DNA of 64,000 bases, taken from assembly GCA_934561395.1 (NCBI GenBank), contig CAKTGF010000005.1, forward strand, positions 1 to 64,000, written 5' to 3'. The notes below the pieces were generated by a model that was given only the letters and a program-made list of their open reading frames with translations, was not told the DNA's origin and did not search any database. Below are positions 48,984 to 57,297 of this stretch, one piece after another; position 1 is the stretch's first letter; each line of letters starts with the position of its first letter. The stretch comes from an uncultured Eubacterium sp. (GTDB taxonomy: Bacteria > Bacillota > Clostridia > Oscillospirales > Acutalibacteraceae). The translations under genes were made by a program, and so were the position numbers.

Positions 48984-49934
48984 TTATTCGACCCTTCTAA
49001 CGCTTATTTCCCCTGAACGCAAGGTGGTTATATCGCCGTTTTCAAGTTGAACCACCAGGCCGCCGGTTTCGTCAATCTCCAAGGCGGTGGCAGGGGTAAC
49101 CCGTGAATTTTTAATAAAGTTAATCCTTTTTCCGATAATCATTGAGTGGCTGCGGTAGTAGCTGATAAAATCGTCAATGCTGCCGTTCAACACCCTGTAA
49201 AGCTGATTGGTTATTGCGGCAATAAGGCGGTGGCGCTTAATCTCAACACCAAGGCTTGCGGCATTTTCCACATCCACCGGAAAATCAAGGGTTTTAATGT
49301 TCATGCCTATGCCTATGATAACAGAAGTTACCGTTTGGGTTTCAAAATCCGTTACGGCTTCGGTTAAAATTCCGCAAACCTTTTTGTCGTTAACGTAAAC
49401 ATCGTTAACCCATTTAATTTTAGGCTCAATATCCGTTAAATTTTCTATTGCACGGCACACGGCAACTGCCGCCGCAGTTGTGGCGGTAACGGCGTTTGTA
49501 AGGGCGGTCATAGGGTGGGTAACAAGGGTCATATAAATTCCCGTAAGCGCAGGGGAATAAAAGCTTTTGCCCTGACGACCACGGCCGTTGGTCTGCTCCT
49601 CGCTGATAATGAGCAAATCATTTTGCACGCCCTCGTTTATAAGGCGTTTTGCCTGGGTGTTGGTTGAATCAATGGTGGGATAATAAATAACACGAACGGC
49701 GCTGTTTTCAATTTCCGCCTGCACAAGTGGGGCGTTTAATATATCGTTTTCCTTGCCAAGGCGGTAGCCCTTGTTTGTTACCGCATCAATGGCAAAGCCC
49801 CCTGCTCTGAGCGCCTTTATACCCTTCCAAATTGCGGCACGGCTGACCCCAATTGCCTGCGCCAACTGTTGACCGCTTATGTATTCATCCGAATTTTCAA
49901 TTAATCGGCTTAATATCTGTTCCTTTGTTTTCAT
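48984..49934 (-). CDS. birA: Bifunctional biotin-protein ligase / biotin operon repressor
   Basis: Attaches biotin to carboxylase carrier domains and, with its N-terminal winged helix, represses biotin genes. The 316-residue protein has the HTH (SGQQLAQAIGVSRAAIWKGI), the ligase motif SEEQTNGRGRQGKSF, KWVNDVYVNDKKVCGIL and a C-terminal domain (TTLRSGEISVRRVE). No biotin synthesis genes or obvious BirA operator lie in the window. AAGGA stands before the ATG. Confidence 0.95.
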   Translation of the reverse strand: MKTKEQILSRLIENSDEYISGQQLAQAIGVSRAAIWKGIKALRAGGFAIDAVTNKGYRLGKENDILNAPLVQAEIENSAVRVIYYPTIDSTNTQAKRLINEGVQNDLLIISEEQTNGRGRQGKSFYSPALTGIYMTLVTHPMTALTNAVTATTAAAVAVCRAIENLTDIEPKIKWVNDVYVNDKKVCGILTEAVTDFETQTVTSVIIGIGMNIKTLDFPVDVENAASLGVEIKRHRLIAAITNQLYRVLNGSIDDFISYYRSHSMIIGKRINFIKNSRVTPATALEIDETGGLVVQLENGDITTLRSGEISVRRVE

Positions 49935-50017
49935 AAAGCATCCTTAAAGCAATAATGAACGGAGTCAAGCCGAGAAGCCACCACCTTGTTACGGAGCTCC
50001 GACCGATTCCGCTCATT

Positions 50018-50881
50018 TTATTTTTTGATATAGAATATTGCCAGTGTTTTTGGGCCGCAGTGTGAGGAAATTGTGCAGCCTGCGTCTGCAAAAATAACCT
50101 GTTCAAATTTATTTTTGCCGTCAATCACGCCCTTGGCAAAGGCCAATATGTCGGGGCTGACTCCGCCGCTGTCGGCAATTACGATTCTTGACGAATCAAT
50201 GTTGTCAATATCTGCAAGGCAGTCGTTAATATATCGCTTATAAACAATGTCCATTCTGCCACGGTATTTTTTATCCACATCCATTTGGCCTGTTTTGCTG
50301 TCAACCGCAATGCTGGGTTTTATACCCAAAATATTTGCGCCAAAGCGTGCAACGCCCGAGCAGCGGCCGCCCTTGTGCAAATATTCAAGTGAATTTAACA
50401 CAAATGTTGCCTTAACCTTGGGAACCAGCTTTTCAACTTTTTTGGCAATTGACTTGGCGTCCATGCCCTTATCCCTGTAATCGCAGGCTTTAAGAACCAA
50501 AAGACCCATTGCGGTGCAAAGGGATTTTGAATCAACGCAATAAACATTGTCAAACTCGGATGCGGCAACGCAGGCATTTTGATACGATGACGAAATTGCA
50601 GACGACAAGCCGATATGCACCACCTGCATGCCCCGTGAAACCGCATTTTCAAAAATTTCGTAATACTTTGCCGGGGAAACTGCCGCAGTTTTGGGCAGGT
50701 CGTTGCTTTTATTAACATATTCGTAAATATCCTTGGGGCTGATGTCAACGCCGTCAAGATAGGATTTTTCCCCTAACAAAACGGAAAGAGGAACAATTGT
50801 TATGCGGTTTTTTTCAACCAGGCCCTTTGGTAAATCGCAGGTTGAATCAGCCGTTATTAATACATTAATGTTTTTTTGCAC
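50018..50881 (-). CDS. DegV-family fatty-acid-binding protein
   Basis: DegV (FakB-like) proteins hold a fatty acid for phosphorylation by FakA. The 287-residue protein has the N-terminal ITADSTCDLP motif, TAAVSPAKYYEIFE, the fatty-acid contact region SSAISSSYQNA, and EYLHKGGRCSG. It starts at GTG (50881), with AGGAGC 9 bases before it; the frame upstream is open but has no ribosome site and would add a false signal peptide. The FakA partner is not in the window. Confidence 0.9.
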   Translation of the reverse strand: MQKNINVLITADSTCDLPKGLVEKNRITIVPLSVLLGEKSYLDGVDISPKDIYEYVNKSNDLPKTAAVSPAKYYEIFENAVSRGMQVVHIGLSSAISSSYQNACVAASEFDNVYCVDSKSLCTAMGLLVLKACDYRDKGMDAKSIAKKVEKLVPKVKATFVLNSLEYLHKGGRCSGVARFGANILGIKPSIAVDSKTGQMDVDKKYRGRMDIVYKRYINDCLADIDNIDSSRIVIADSGGVSPDILAFAKGVIDGKNKFEQVIFADAGCTISSHCGPKTLAIFYIKK

Positions 50882-50973
50882 TGCACATGCTCCTAATATT
50901 ACTGTAAAAAGAATTATAGCAACCGTGGGGCGAAGGTTCAACCCTTACTGTGATTAGTTTATACATTCTTAAT

Positions 50974-52242
50974 TTATTTAGTACCGTAATTGACGGAAAT
51001 GGTTTTAATTTCAGACTGAGGGTAGGATTTGTCAAAGGAAATGGTTAAAACCTCCTTTGCTCCGCTTTTGTCAACGCTTGCCTTGTAGGCAATGCTGTAT
51101 TCGCTTTTGGTGCCCTCATTTATTATTACCGAAAAATGCCCGCTGCCGGCAGAAGAATTATCAAAGGTGTAGCCTTTTTTTGCGGTAAGGCTGATATTTT
51201 TATCGGTAAGCACAATTTTTTCAATGCCGTTAATATCGGTTTGCGCCGTTGAATAGTTAACCGTTTGGGTTGTAACCGTTGAATCGTAATCGATTTTGTG
51301 GTTTATCCAGCCGATTGTGGCGCTGCCGCCGGGCACAGCCTTATTTGAGTTGTTTTCGGTAAAGCTCCATGCCTTATCCGCAACCGTTGTGGGGTCTGAA
51401 ACCTTGTATTCATCGTATGCAACAAATTTAAGAGATTTTGGAGCGGTTAAAAAGCCGCCGTTTTTTTGCAAATTGAGCTGCATGTGAATTTTGCCTGCCT
51501 TTTGCACCACGGCAGAGCCCTTGTAGGTTACATTAACATCAATATCAAGGTTTATTTTGTTATTTTTGTCAATAGTATAAATACCGTCGCCCTTTGACCA
51601 GCCGTCAATGGTTAAATAGTTGCCGCCGTCCTGCAAAACGCCGAAATAGCCGCTGTGACCCTTTGTAACAATGCCGGTGTCCTTATTATAACTTACTCCG
51701 TCATCGGCATAATTCATTGCAAGCTGACCTATTTTGTTGCAGGATTTTAATTGGCTGAGCTCAACCAAAACGGTATCCTCCAGCATTTCACTCCAAGTGC
51801 TCCTGGTGGCAACGGTAACATTGTAGCTTGTGTCGCCGTTATCCTCCTTTTCAGGGTCCAAAAAATACAGATTATAGGTGTAATCCTCGCCTTTAACATC
51901 GCTTACAGCCCTTACGGCAAGCTCCTTTTCGTCATCTGCGTCAAAATCCTCGTAATAAAGTTCCGGCTCCTTGGCGTCAATATCAGAGCTCCAATTTTCA
52001 AACTCGTAATCCTTGCCGTTTGCGTTGAGAATAACGATATTTCCGCTTTTGTAAAGCTTAAATTCGTCGCCGTATTGAGCAAGCAAAACCCTGTCGCCGT
52101 TTTTTTCGGTAGCAGGAGCCTTTGTAACGGTGGTAATATTGTCGCCGCCGGTGCTGCCGCCGGAATTATTATATTGATAAACGCCGTAAACTGCGGCAAC
52201 CGCCACAACAAGCACAAGCAATATGCGTAAAAAGTATTTCAT
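50974..52242 (-). CDS. Exported, membrane-anchored protein of unknown function
   Basis: A 422-residue protein with an N-terminal membrane helix (about 4-22) and an exported beta-rich body. A short acidic DFDADDEKELAVR segment looks like a calcium-binding FG-GAP/dockerin-type loop. The C-terminal half has repeated strands with Lys and Thr (TVTTQTVNYSTAQTD, SVIINEGTKSEYS) as in surface beta-sandwich proteins. No enzyme motif is seen. It lies 9 bp after the HAD gene and is probably read with it. Confidence 0.65.
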   Translation of the reverse strand: MKYFLRILLVLVVAVAAVYGVYQYNNSGGSTGGDNITTVTKAPATEKNGDRVLLAQYGDEFKLYKSGNIVILNANGKDYEFENWSSDIDAKEPELYYEDFDADDEKELAVRAVSDVKGEDYTYNLYFLDPEKEDNGDTSYNVTVATRSTWSEMLEDTVLVELSQLKSCNKIGQLAMNYADDGVSYNKDTGIVTKGHSGYFGVLQDGGNYLTIDGWSKGDGIYTIDKNNKINLDIDVNVTYKGSAVVQKAGKIHMQLNLQKNGGFLTAPKSLKFVAYDEYKVSDPTTVADKAWSFTENNSNKAVPGGSATIGWINHKIDYDSTVTTQTVNYSTAQTDINGIEKIVLTDKNISLTAKKGYTFDNSSAGSGHFSVIINEGTKSEYSIAYKASVDKSGAKEVLTISFDKSYPQSEIKTISVNYGTK

Positions 52243-52250
52243 ATACCCTA

Positions 52251-52847
52251 CTATGCTCCAATTAATTCCTTTATATTAATTTTAACTCTCTCGCCCTTAA
52301 CAATGTGATAGCAGTTTTCATTTGCCAGGGCAAAAATGTATTTATCATGCTTTATGGAATCGGAATACACATCCATAATTTTTATTTCGTTTTTATCAAA
52401 CTTCTGAAAAAGCCGCCTGACCTTTTCCTCGCCACGGCAGTTTTCCCCGATAATAGTGCCGCTTTTTGCATTGTGACGGGTGCATATCAGTGTGTCAATA
52501 CCAATGCGGCCCTTAATTTCATTAAGCAAAAAATCAGGGCTTGCGCTGATAACGATTGCGTAGCGTGGCTTGTCAGCAAACCAAGGGTGCACCCTGCTCT
52601 CATACTTATCCCAAAAGCGTTTTACAGCCCGTTGGCAGGGAATAAGGGGCAAAAACATAAAACAGGTTTTCTTAAAATCGGTAAAGCTTATTATGCCCAC
52701 AAGCATAAGCAGCGCCGCCGCAGCCATAACGGGCAGAGTAATAATGCACCAGGGATAATGCAACATACAATAGGCCACAAAAAGCGAGCCGCTGTCAAAG
52801 GGCACTATTGTTTTGTCAAAATCGTATAAATCGACTTCCTTCTTCAT
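52251..52847 (-). CDS. HAD-IB family phosphatase with membrane segment
   Basis: A 198-residue protein starting MKKEVDLYDFDKTIVPFDS, the HAD nucleophile motif (DFDKT), then a hydrophobic stretch (about 30-58, ITLPVMAAAALLMLVGIIS), motif II VISASPDFLL and motif III/IV with DVYSDSIKHDKY. This plan fits HAD-IB enzymes such as phosphoserine phosphatase-like or lysophospholipid phosphatases. The ATG at 52847 is used, as AAGGA lies before it and longer forms would run into the deaminase gene. Substrate unknown. Confidence 0.8.
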   Translation of the reverse strand: MKKEVDLYDFDKTIVPFDSGSLFVAYCMLHYPWCIITLPVMAAAALLMLVGIISFTDFKKTCFMFLPLIPCQRAVKRFWDKYESRVHPWFADKPRYAIVISASPDFLLNEIKGRIGIDTLICTRHNAKSGTIIGENCRGEEKVRRLFQKFDKNEIKIMDVYSDSIKHDKYIFALANENCYHIVKGERVKINIKELIGA

Positions 52848-52860
52848 TAATTGTCCGTCC

Positions 52861-53358
52861 TTAAATTTTATCTGCATCAAAAGAAATGTTAATGCATCTT
52901 TCGCTTGAAAATTGTGTAAGCTTAACCCCTGCCGCCGAAAGCATTTTTTTACTTGCAAGGGTTGCGGGCGTGTTTGAATATTTGTCGGATATGTAAACAA
53001 CCTCTCTGATACCGCTTTGGATTATGGCCTTTGCACACTCGTTGCAGGGGAACAGGGCAACAAAAATCCTTGAACCTTTGAGGTTTTGACCCCCTGCGTT
53101 TAAAATTGCGTTAAGCTCTGCATGGCAAACGAAGGGGTATTTGGTTCGGTTTTGGTCATCTCCGCTGCGCTCCCAAGGGAACTCGTCATCGCTGCAACCT
53201 CTGGGAAAGCCGTTGTAGCCGACGGATAAAATTTTATTATCCGTGCTGACAATGCAGGCGCCCACTTGTGTGCTTGGGTCCTTGCTGCGCATTGACGCTA
53301 AAAGGCTTACACCCATAAAATATTCGTCCCAACTGATATAATCTTCTCTTTTCGGCAT
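52861..53358 (-). CDS. comEB: Deoxycytidylate deaminase family protein
   Basis: A 165-residue zinc deaminase: His and Glu in VCHAELNAIL, and the two Cys in FPCNECAKAII, which complete the zinc site. The N-terminus YISWDEYFMGVSLLASMRSKDPSTQVG is that of dCMP deaminases, which convert dCMP to dUMP for thymidylate synthesis. In Firmicutes the gene is often called comEB. GAGG lies 9 bases before the ATG. It is followed by the HAD-IB phosphatase gene 13 bp away. Confidence 0.92.
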   Translation of the reverse strand: MPKREDYISWDEYFMGVSLLASMRSKDPSTQVGACIVSTDNKILSVGYNGFPRGCSDDEFPWERSGDDQNRTKYPFVCHAELNAILNAGGQNLKGSRIFVALFPCNECAKAIIQSGIREVVYISDKYSNTPATLASKKMLSAAGVKLTQFSSERCINISFDADKI

Positions 53359-53398
53359 ATTTTCACCTCATTAAAAAATACGTAAGGGCAGCGCACTG

Positions 53399-54217
53399 CT
53401 ACTTAAGTGAATTAACAAAAGAATCAAGTTCGGGGCACTCAATATCCTCAACTGCGCCCCTGTCAACCATTTGCGCTGTTTGGGGATTGATTGGCAGTTT
53501 TGCCAAAACACTGACGCCCAGCTCCTTTGCGGTTTCGTCAATTTGCGATTCCCCGAAAATGTTAATTTTTTTGCCGCAATCCGGGCAGGTGTAATAGCTC
53601 ATATTTTCAACAAGGCCCAAAACGGGAACATTCATCATTTTAGCCATATTAAAGGCCTTGTTAACAATCATTTTTACCAAATCCTGAGGGGTTGAAACAA
53701 TAACAATTCCGTCAACGGGAAGCGACTGAAAAACAGTTAAAGCAACATCGCCTGTTCCCGGGGGCATATCTACAAACAAATAGTCAAGCTCGCCCCAATT
53801 AACATCGGTCCAAAACTGCTGAATAACGCCGCTGATAACCGGGCCACGCCATACAACAGGCTGGTTTTCATCCTCCAAAAGCAGGTTAATGCTCATCATT
53901 TTAACCCCTGTTTTGGTTACTGTGGGCAAAAGGCCCTTATCATCCTGCATTGCACGGCTTTTAATGCCAAAGGATTTTGGAACCGACGGTCCTGTAACAT
54001 CAGCATCAAGTATGCCGACCTTAAGCCCTGCGGCCTGACATTTTGCTGCAAGAAGGCAGCTTACAAGGCTTTTGCCGACGCCGCCCTTGCCGGACACTAT
54101 TCCGATAACCTTTTTAATATTTGAATACTTGTTCATGGGCTTTAAAAAGCTCTGCGGCTGTGTCCTTTCTCCGCAGTTGCTTGAACAGCTTTCGCAATTA
54201 TGATTACATTCGCTCAT
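53399..54217 (-). CDS. Mrp/NBP35-type Fe-S cluster carrier ATPase
   Basis: A 272-residue P-loop ATPase: deviant Walker A GKGGVGKSLVS, VGILDADVTGPSVP, DYLFVDMPPGTGD and the C-terminal NMSYYTCPDCGKKINIFG with the CPDC pair that binds the bridging cluster. The N-terminus has a Cys-rich tail (CNHNCESCSSNCG), as in NBP35-like proteins. It delivers Fe-S clusters to target enzymes. GGAG stands before the ATG. Ordinary housekeeping context. Confidence 0.93.
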   Translation of the reverse strand: MSECNHNCESCSSNCGERTQPQSFLKPMNKYSNIKKVIGIVSGKGGVGKSLVSCLLAAKCQAAGLKVGILDADVTGPSVPKSFGIKSRAMQDDKGLLPTVTKTGVKMMSINLLLEDENQPVVWRGPVISGVIQQFWTDVNWGELDYLFVDMPPGTGDVALTVFQSLPVDGIVIVSTPQDLVKMIVNKAFNMAKMMNVPVLGLVENMSYYTCPDCGKKINIFGESQIDETAKELGVSVLAKLPINPQTAQMVDRGAVEDIECPELDSFVNSLK

Positions 54218-54301
54218 AATTTCATCTCCATAAATTATATATTATATTTAGAGGATTGTAGCACAAATGGATTAAAAATTCAATACGGTGCCCACAATCT
54301 G

Positions 54302-54892
54302 TTACAGGCTGCGCAAAACCATTTTAACCTTACCAAGTATTGTAAGTTCCTTAACAATAATGGGTGCGTAACTGTCGTTTTCAGGCTGGAGCCTGAAGCC
54401 GCCGTTTTCCTTGAAATATCGTTTAACCGTTGCCTCCTCATCAATAAGGGCAACAACAATGTCCCCATTATCGGCAACAGGGGTGCGCTCAACAACCACA
54501 ATATCTCCGTCTAAAATTGCGGCGTTTATCATTGAATCGCCCTTTACCCTAAGGGCAAACATATTGTCAACATTGCCCCTTATTGCAACGGGAATATATT
54601 CCTCAATGCTTTGGGTTGCCAAAATCGGGTTGCCTGCGGCAACGGTGCCCACAAGGGGAATATGCCGTGCCTTTGTGCCCGCCGAGCAAATACGAATGGT
54701 GCGCTTTAAGTTAGCGTCACGCTGAATGTAGCCCAAATCCTCAAGAGCATTAAGGTTATATTGAACGGAAGAGGTGGATTTAAGCCCCACGGCCCCGCCT
54801 ATTTCCCTGACAGTGGGAGCAACCCCCCTGCTGTCTATTATTTCCCTGATATACTCAAAAATATCCTGCTGGGTTTTGGATAGCACCTGCAT
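54302..54892 (-). CDS. lexA: LexA repressor
   Basis: Represses DNA-damage genes and cleaves itself when RecA is active. The 197-residue protein has the wHTH (PTVREIGGAVGLKSTSSVQ), the cleavage site Ala86-Gly87 in VGTVAAGNP, the catalytic Ser120 (KGDSMINAA) and Lys157 (EATVKRYF). The ATG at 54892 is used (AAGGAG 8 bases before). Upstream, GAAT-AATT-GTTT (about 54912-54923) resembles a weak Firmicutes SOS box (GAAC-N4-GTTC), which would fit autoregulation, but the match is poor. Confidence 0.96.
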   Translation of the reverse strand: MQVLSKTQQDIFEYIREIIDSRGVAPTVREIGGAVGLKSTSSVQYNLNALEDLGYIQRDANLKRTIRICSAGTKARHIPLVGTVAAGNPILATQSIEEYIPVAIRGNVDNMFALRVKGDSMINAAILDGDIVVVERTPVADNGDIVVALIDEEATVKRYFKENGGFRLQPENDSYAPIIVKELTILGKVKMVLRSL

Positions 54893-55014
54893 AGCACTTA
54901 CTCCTTGTGGCGAATAATTGTTTATATTATATATTTTAGCGGCCGATATGTCAAACAAATGTGCTGTTTGCGTGCCCGTAAGGGCTGATATTTTTTATTT
55001 ATTGAAAAAAAGTG

Positions 55015-55043
55015 TTGACATTTGCATTGTAATAGGCTATAAT
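55015..55043 (+). promoter_or_regulatory. Promoter of the tRNA pair
   Basis: TTGACA (55015-55020) and TATAAT (55038-55043), both perfect, are 17 bp apart. Confidence 0.9.
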
Positions 55044-55061
55044 CTTGCTTGCAAAAGAAAT

Positions 55062-55138
55062 GGCTTTATAGCTCAGTTGGCTAGAGCATGCGGTTCATAC
55101 CCGCAGTGTCACTGGTTCGAATCCAGTTAAAGCCACCA
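55062..55138 (+). tRNA. tRNA-Met (CAT)
   Basis: Acceptor GGCTTTA/TAAAGCC, D-arm GCTC/GAGC, anticodon stem TGCGG/CCGCA with loop TTCATAC (anticodon CAT), T-arm ACTGG/CCAGT, and encoded CCA. It looks like elongator Met; a tRNA-Ile modified at C34 cannot be fully excluded. Confidence 0.93.
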
Positions 55139-55142
55139 CCTC

Positions 55143-55217
55143 GGCCCGGTGGTCAAGAGGTTAAGACACCGCCCTTTCACGGCGGTAACACGGGTTCAAT
55201 TCCCGTCCGGGTCACCA
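55143..55217 (+). tRNA. tRNA-Glu (TTC)
   Basis: Acceptor GGCCCGG/CCGGGTC (one G-U pair), anticodon stem CCGCC/GGCGG with loop CTTTCAC (anticodon TTC), T-arm ACGGG/CCCGT, and encoded CCA. It follows the tRNA-Met gene by 4 bases. Confidence 0.95.
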
Positions 55218-55218
55218 T

Positions 55219-55246
55219 AAAAAAGCACTCTGCTGAGTGCTTTTTT
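55219..55246 (+). terminator. Terminator of the tRNA pair
   Basis: AAAAAAGCACTC-TGCT-GAGTGCTTTTTT. Confidence 0.92.
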
Positions 55247-55265
55247 ATTTTGTTCGTTCACGGGT

Positions 55266-55294
55266 TTGACGAAAGGCACAGTTTGTTGTATAAT
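55266..55294 (+). promoter_or_regulatory. Promoter of the small membrane protein gene at 55322
   Basis: TTGACG (55266-55271) and TATAAT (55289-55294) are 17 bp apart, 28 bases before the ATG. Confidence 0.75.
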
Positions 55295-55321
55295 TTTAGC
55301 AATATGAAATGAGGTGGCAGT

Positions 55322-55654
55322 ATGGCCCTTTCGCCAATGTTTATTCTATATATAGTTATTGCATTTTCATTTATTGTGACAAGCGTTTTTATGTTTAAGC
55401 CAAAAAACGACGAAACCGTGCACATAATTTTCTTTTGGCTTGCAGTGGCACTGGGCTGCTTGGTAACATTTATCAACGCAACCGCCCTGCCTGCCGATAA
55501 AACAATTCAAATTGTGGTTGCCTGGGCAGGCCTGCTGCTTTCAGCAGTGGGAATAATAATCAGGATGATTGCAGGCAAAACAAACGCCGTTGCAAACATT
55601 TTGGTTATGCTTTGCACCCTTTATGGCTGCGCAGGATATTTTCTTTTAGGGTAA
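55322..55654 (+). CDS. Small membrane protein of unknown function
   Basis: A 110-residue protein that is almost all hydrophobic: four helices (about 6-25, 36-53, 64-80, 90-108) with short loops (KPKNDETVH, ADKTIQ). GAGG lies 8 bases before the ATG. Its stop directly abuts the stop of the converging ATP-grasp gene, without a terminator between. No family is recognised; a role with the ATP-grasp enzymes is possible only by position. Confidence 0.65.
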   Translation: MALSPMFILYIVIAFSFIVTSVFMFKPKNDETVHIIFFWLAVALGCLVTFINATALPADKTIQIVVAWAGLLLSAVGIIIRMIAGKTNAVANILVMLCTLYGCAGYFLLG

Positions 55655-56374
55655 TCAAATATTTTTCTTTATATATTCGCAATACAGGTGCAATATGTCA
55701 ATTTGGGTTTTGTCATAAAGCATTCTTGCCCCAACGGTATCCTCAAGCTCGTTAAACACAATTTTACCGTCGTTAAAAACAAAATCAACACCATAATAAT
55801 CGCCTTTTACAAGGGCGGTTATTTTTTTTATTTTTTCCCTTTCTTCAGGGGATAATTCATACACCCGGGCAGAGCCCCCAAGGCAGTAATTTGAGCGAAA
55901 ATCGGTGCTGCTTTCCCTTAAAACAGCAGCTGTTATTTCATTTCCCAGCATCCAAACCCTTAAATCCCTGCCCAAATCGCCGGCAGGCATTTGGCAAACG
56001 AAATTTTCATCGTATTCCTGCCCCTTGGTGCACATTACCACACCTTGGCCGCCGTGGCCGTCAACAGGCTTTTTCACAAAGGGAGGTTTGCTGTATCTTG
56101 TGGGCATAATTTCTATGCCCTTTTCCTCCATAAAATCATAGCAAAGCTGCTTGTTGTTGGCTAATTTTGAAAATGCAGCGGGGTTAAACACTCTGACCCC
56201 ACGGTTTTCGTAAAATTCCGCAATTTTATAATCGTTTGTGCGGTTTATAACAAAATCCGCACCGCCACGGTAGTCAGGCGTAACCAATTCCGCCCCCAGT
56301 TCCCGCCTAAAAACCTCAACGGCAAATTTATTTCTCTCCGCTTCTTCGCTTGAATAAAACAAAACTGCTTTCAT
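55655..56374 (-). CDS. RimK-like ATP-grasp ligase B
   Basis: A 239-residue ATP-grasp enzyme: nucleotide-binding FVKKPVDGHGGQGVVMC, the metal/substrate region DLRVWMLGNEITAAV, NYCLGGSARVYEL and DFVFNDGKIVFNELED. ATP-grasp ligases of this shape join an amino acid or other carboxylate to an amine. Its start overlaps the end of the upstream ATP-grasp gene by 4 bases, so the two products are probably partners. The pair resembles YheC/RimK-like proteins; the substrate is unknown. Confidence 0.8.
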   Translation of the reverse strand: MKAVLFYSSEEAERNKFAVEVFRRELGAELVTPDYRGGADFVINRTNDYKIAEFYENRGVRVFNPAAFSKLANNKQLCYDFMEEKGIEIMPTRYSKPPFVKKPVDGHGGQGVVMCTKGQEYDENFVCQMPAGDLGRDLRVWMLGNEITAAVLRESSTDFRSNYCLGGSARVYELSPEEREKIKKITALVKGDYYGVDFVFNDGKIVFNELEDTVGARMLYDKTQIDILHLYCEYIKKNI

Positions 56375-57183
56375 ATTTTTGACAGCACGCTTTCTATTAT
56401 CACAGGTGCAGTGTCAACACCGGTAACATTTTTAAGATTTATTATGTGAGCGTTTGAATTAACCTCGCAAACAAGGGAGCCGTTTAAAATATCAACTCCG
56501 CAAAAATCCAAGCCCAGGGCGTTGCTTGCCTTAACCGCAAGCTCCTGCTCTCTTTGTGTGGGGGTGTATGCCGTTCCCCTGCCGCCGTTTGTTATGTTTG
56601 AGCGAAAATCATTTGGGTTTTGCCTTTTCATTGCCCCAACGCATTTGCCGTTAACAACCTCAATCCTCACATCGGTTGAATTACATTCAATATATTTTTG
56701 CAGCAAAAATGGCTTGCCGTTAATGTGGGCAAAAATCTCGTCCCTGCCGGTGCACAAATACACCTGCTCCCCAAAGCTGCCGTAACATTCCTTATAAACC
56801 AAGGGATAGCCCAGCCTTTCTGCTGCCGTATCCACAAAATCGCTGTAATCGCAGCTGAAAAAGGACAGCGGCGCAACATAGGTTTCGGGTTGGGGCACCT
56901 TGTTCAGCAATGCAGTATATGTTTTTGCCTTATCGTCGCACAGAGCAATAGCCCTTGCGGAATTAAAAACAGGTATTCCCCTGTTTTCAAGCATAGCGGC
57001 AAGGTTAATATCCTTATCCCAAAACAAAACAAAATCCGGGGAGCTTTCCTCAAAAATCATTTGCTGATTTGTTTTGATTTGAAGGTCAACTCCAAGGCCT
57101 GCCGCCGCATTTTTTAAATGATTATACAGTTCGTCATACTTTTTGCCCTGCAAAAAATGATTAACAACCAGAAATCCTGTCAT
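56371..57183 (-). CDS. RimK-like ATP-grasp ligase A
   Basis: A 270-residue ATP-grasp ligase starting MTGFLVVNHFLQGKKYDEL, with an N-terminal pre-ATP-grasp domain, the ATP-binding YPLVYKECYGSFGEQVYL, DVRIEVVNGKCVGAMKR, SNITNGGRGTAY and the metal-binding DFCGVDILNGSLVCEVNSNA. This is the RimK/alpha-aminoacyl ligase pattern, more complete than its partner encoded downstream. The ATG at 57183 is used (GGTGAGAAA before it). It may make a peptide-like tail on a metabolite or protein. Confidence 0.82.
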   Translation of the reverse strand: MTGFLVVNHFLQGKKYDELYNHLKNAAAGLGVDLQIKTNQQMIFEESSPDFVLFWDKDINLAAMLENRGIPVFNSARAIALCDDKAKTYTALLNKVPQPETYVAPLSFFSCDYSDFVDTAAERLGYPLVYKECYGSFGEQVYLCTGRDEIFAHINGKPFLLQKYIECNSTDVRIEVVNGKCVGAMKRQNPNDFRSNITNGGRGTAYTPTQREQELAVKASNALGLDFCGVDILNGSLVCEVNSNAHIINLKNVTGVDTAPVIIESVLSKI

Positions 57184-57205
57184 TTTCTCACCAACCCTTG
57201 AATTT

Positions 57206-57234
57206 ATTGTACCATGTTGTATTGCTTTTTTCAA
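57206..57234 (-). promoter_or_regulatory. Promoter of the ATP-grasp gene pair
   Basis: TTGAAA (57229-57234) and TACAAT (57206-57211) are 17 bp apart on the minus strand. It overlaps the divergent promoter at 57222-57250, so the two cannot fire together. Confidence 0.65.
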
Positions 57235-57250
57235 CGAAGTAGTGTAAAAT
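57222..57250 (+). promoter_or_regulatory. Promoter of the AICAR formyltransferase-purA pair
   Basis: TTGCTT (57222-57227) and TAAAAT (57245-57250) are 17 bp apart on the plus strand. Confidence 0.55.
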
Positions 57251-57297
57251 ACTAATTTGTAATGTTATTTTTATTAAATATGTACGAGGTAGCTTAA

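Noticed and set aside
54893..54960. Clear SOS box upstream of lexA
   Set aside because: Only a poor match (GAAT-N4-GTTT) to GAAC-N4-GTTC is seen, so no separate feature is called.
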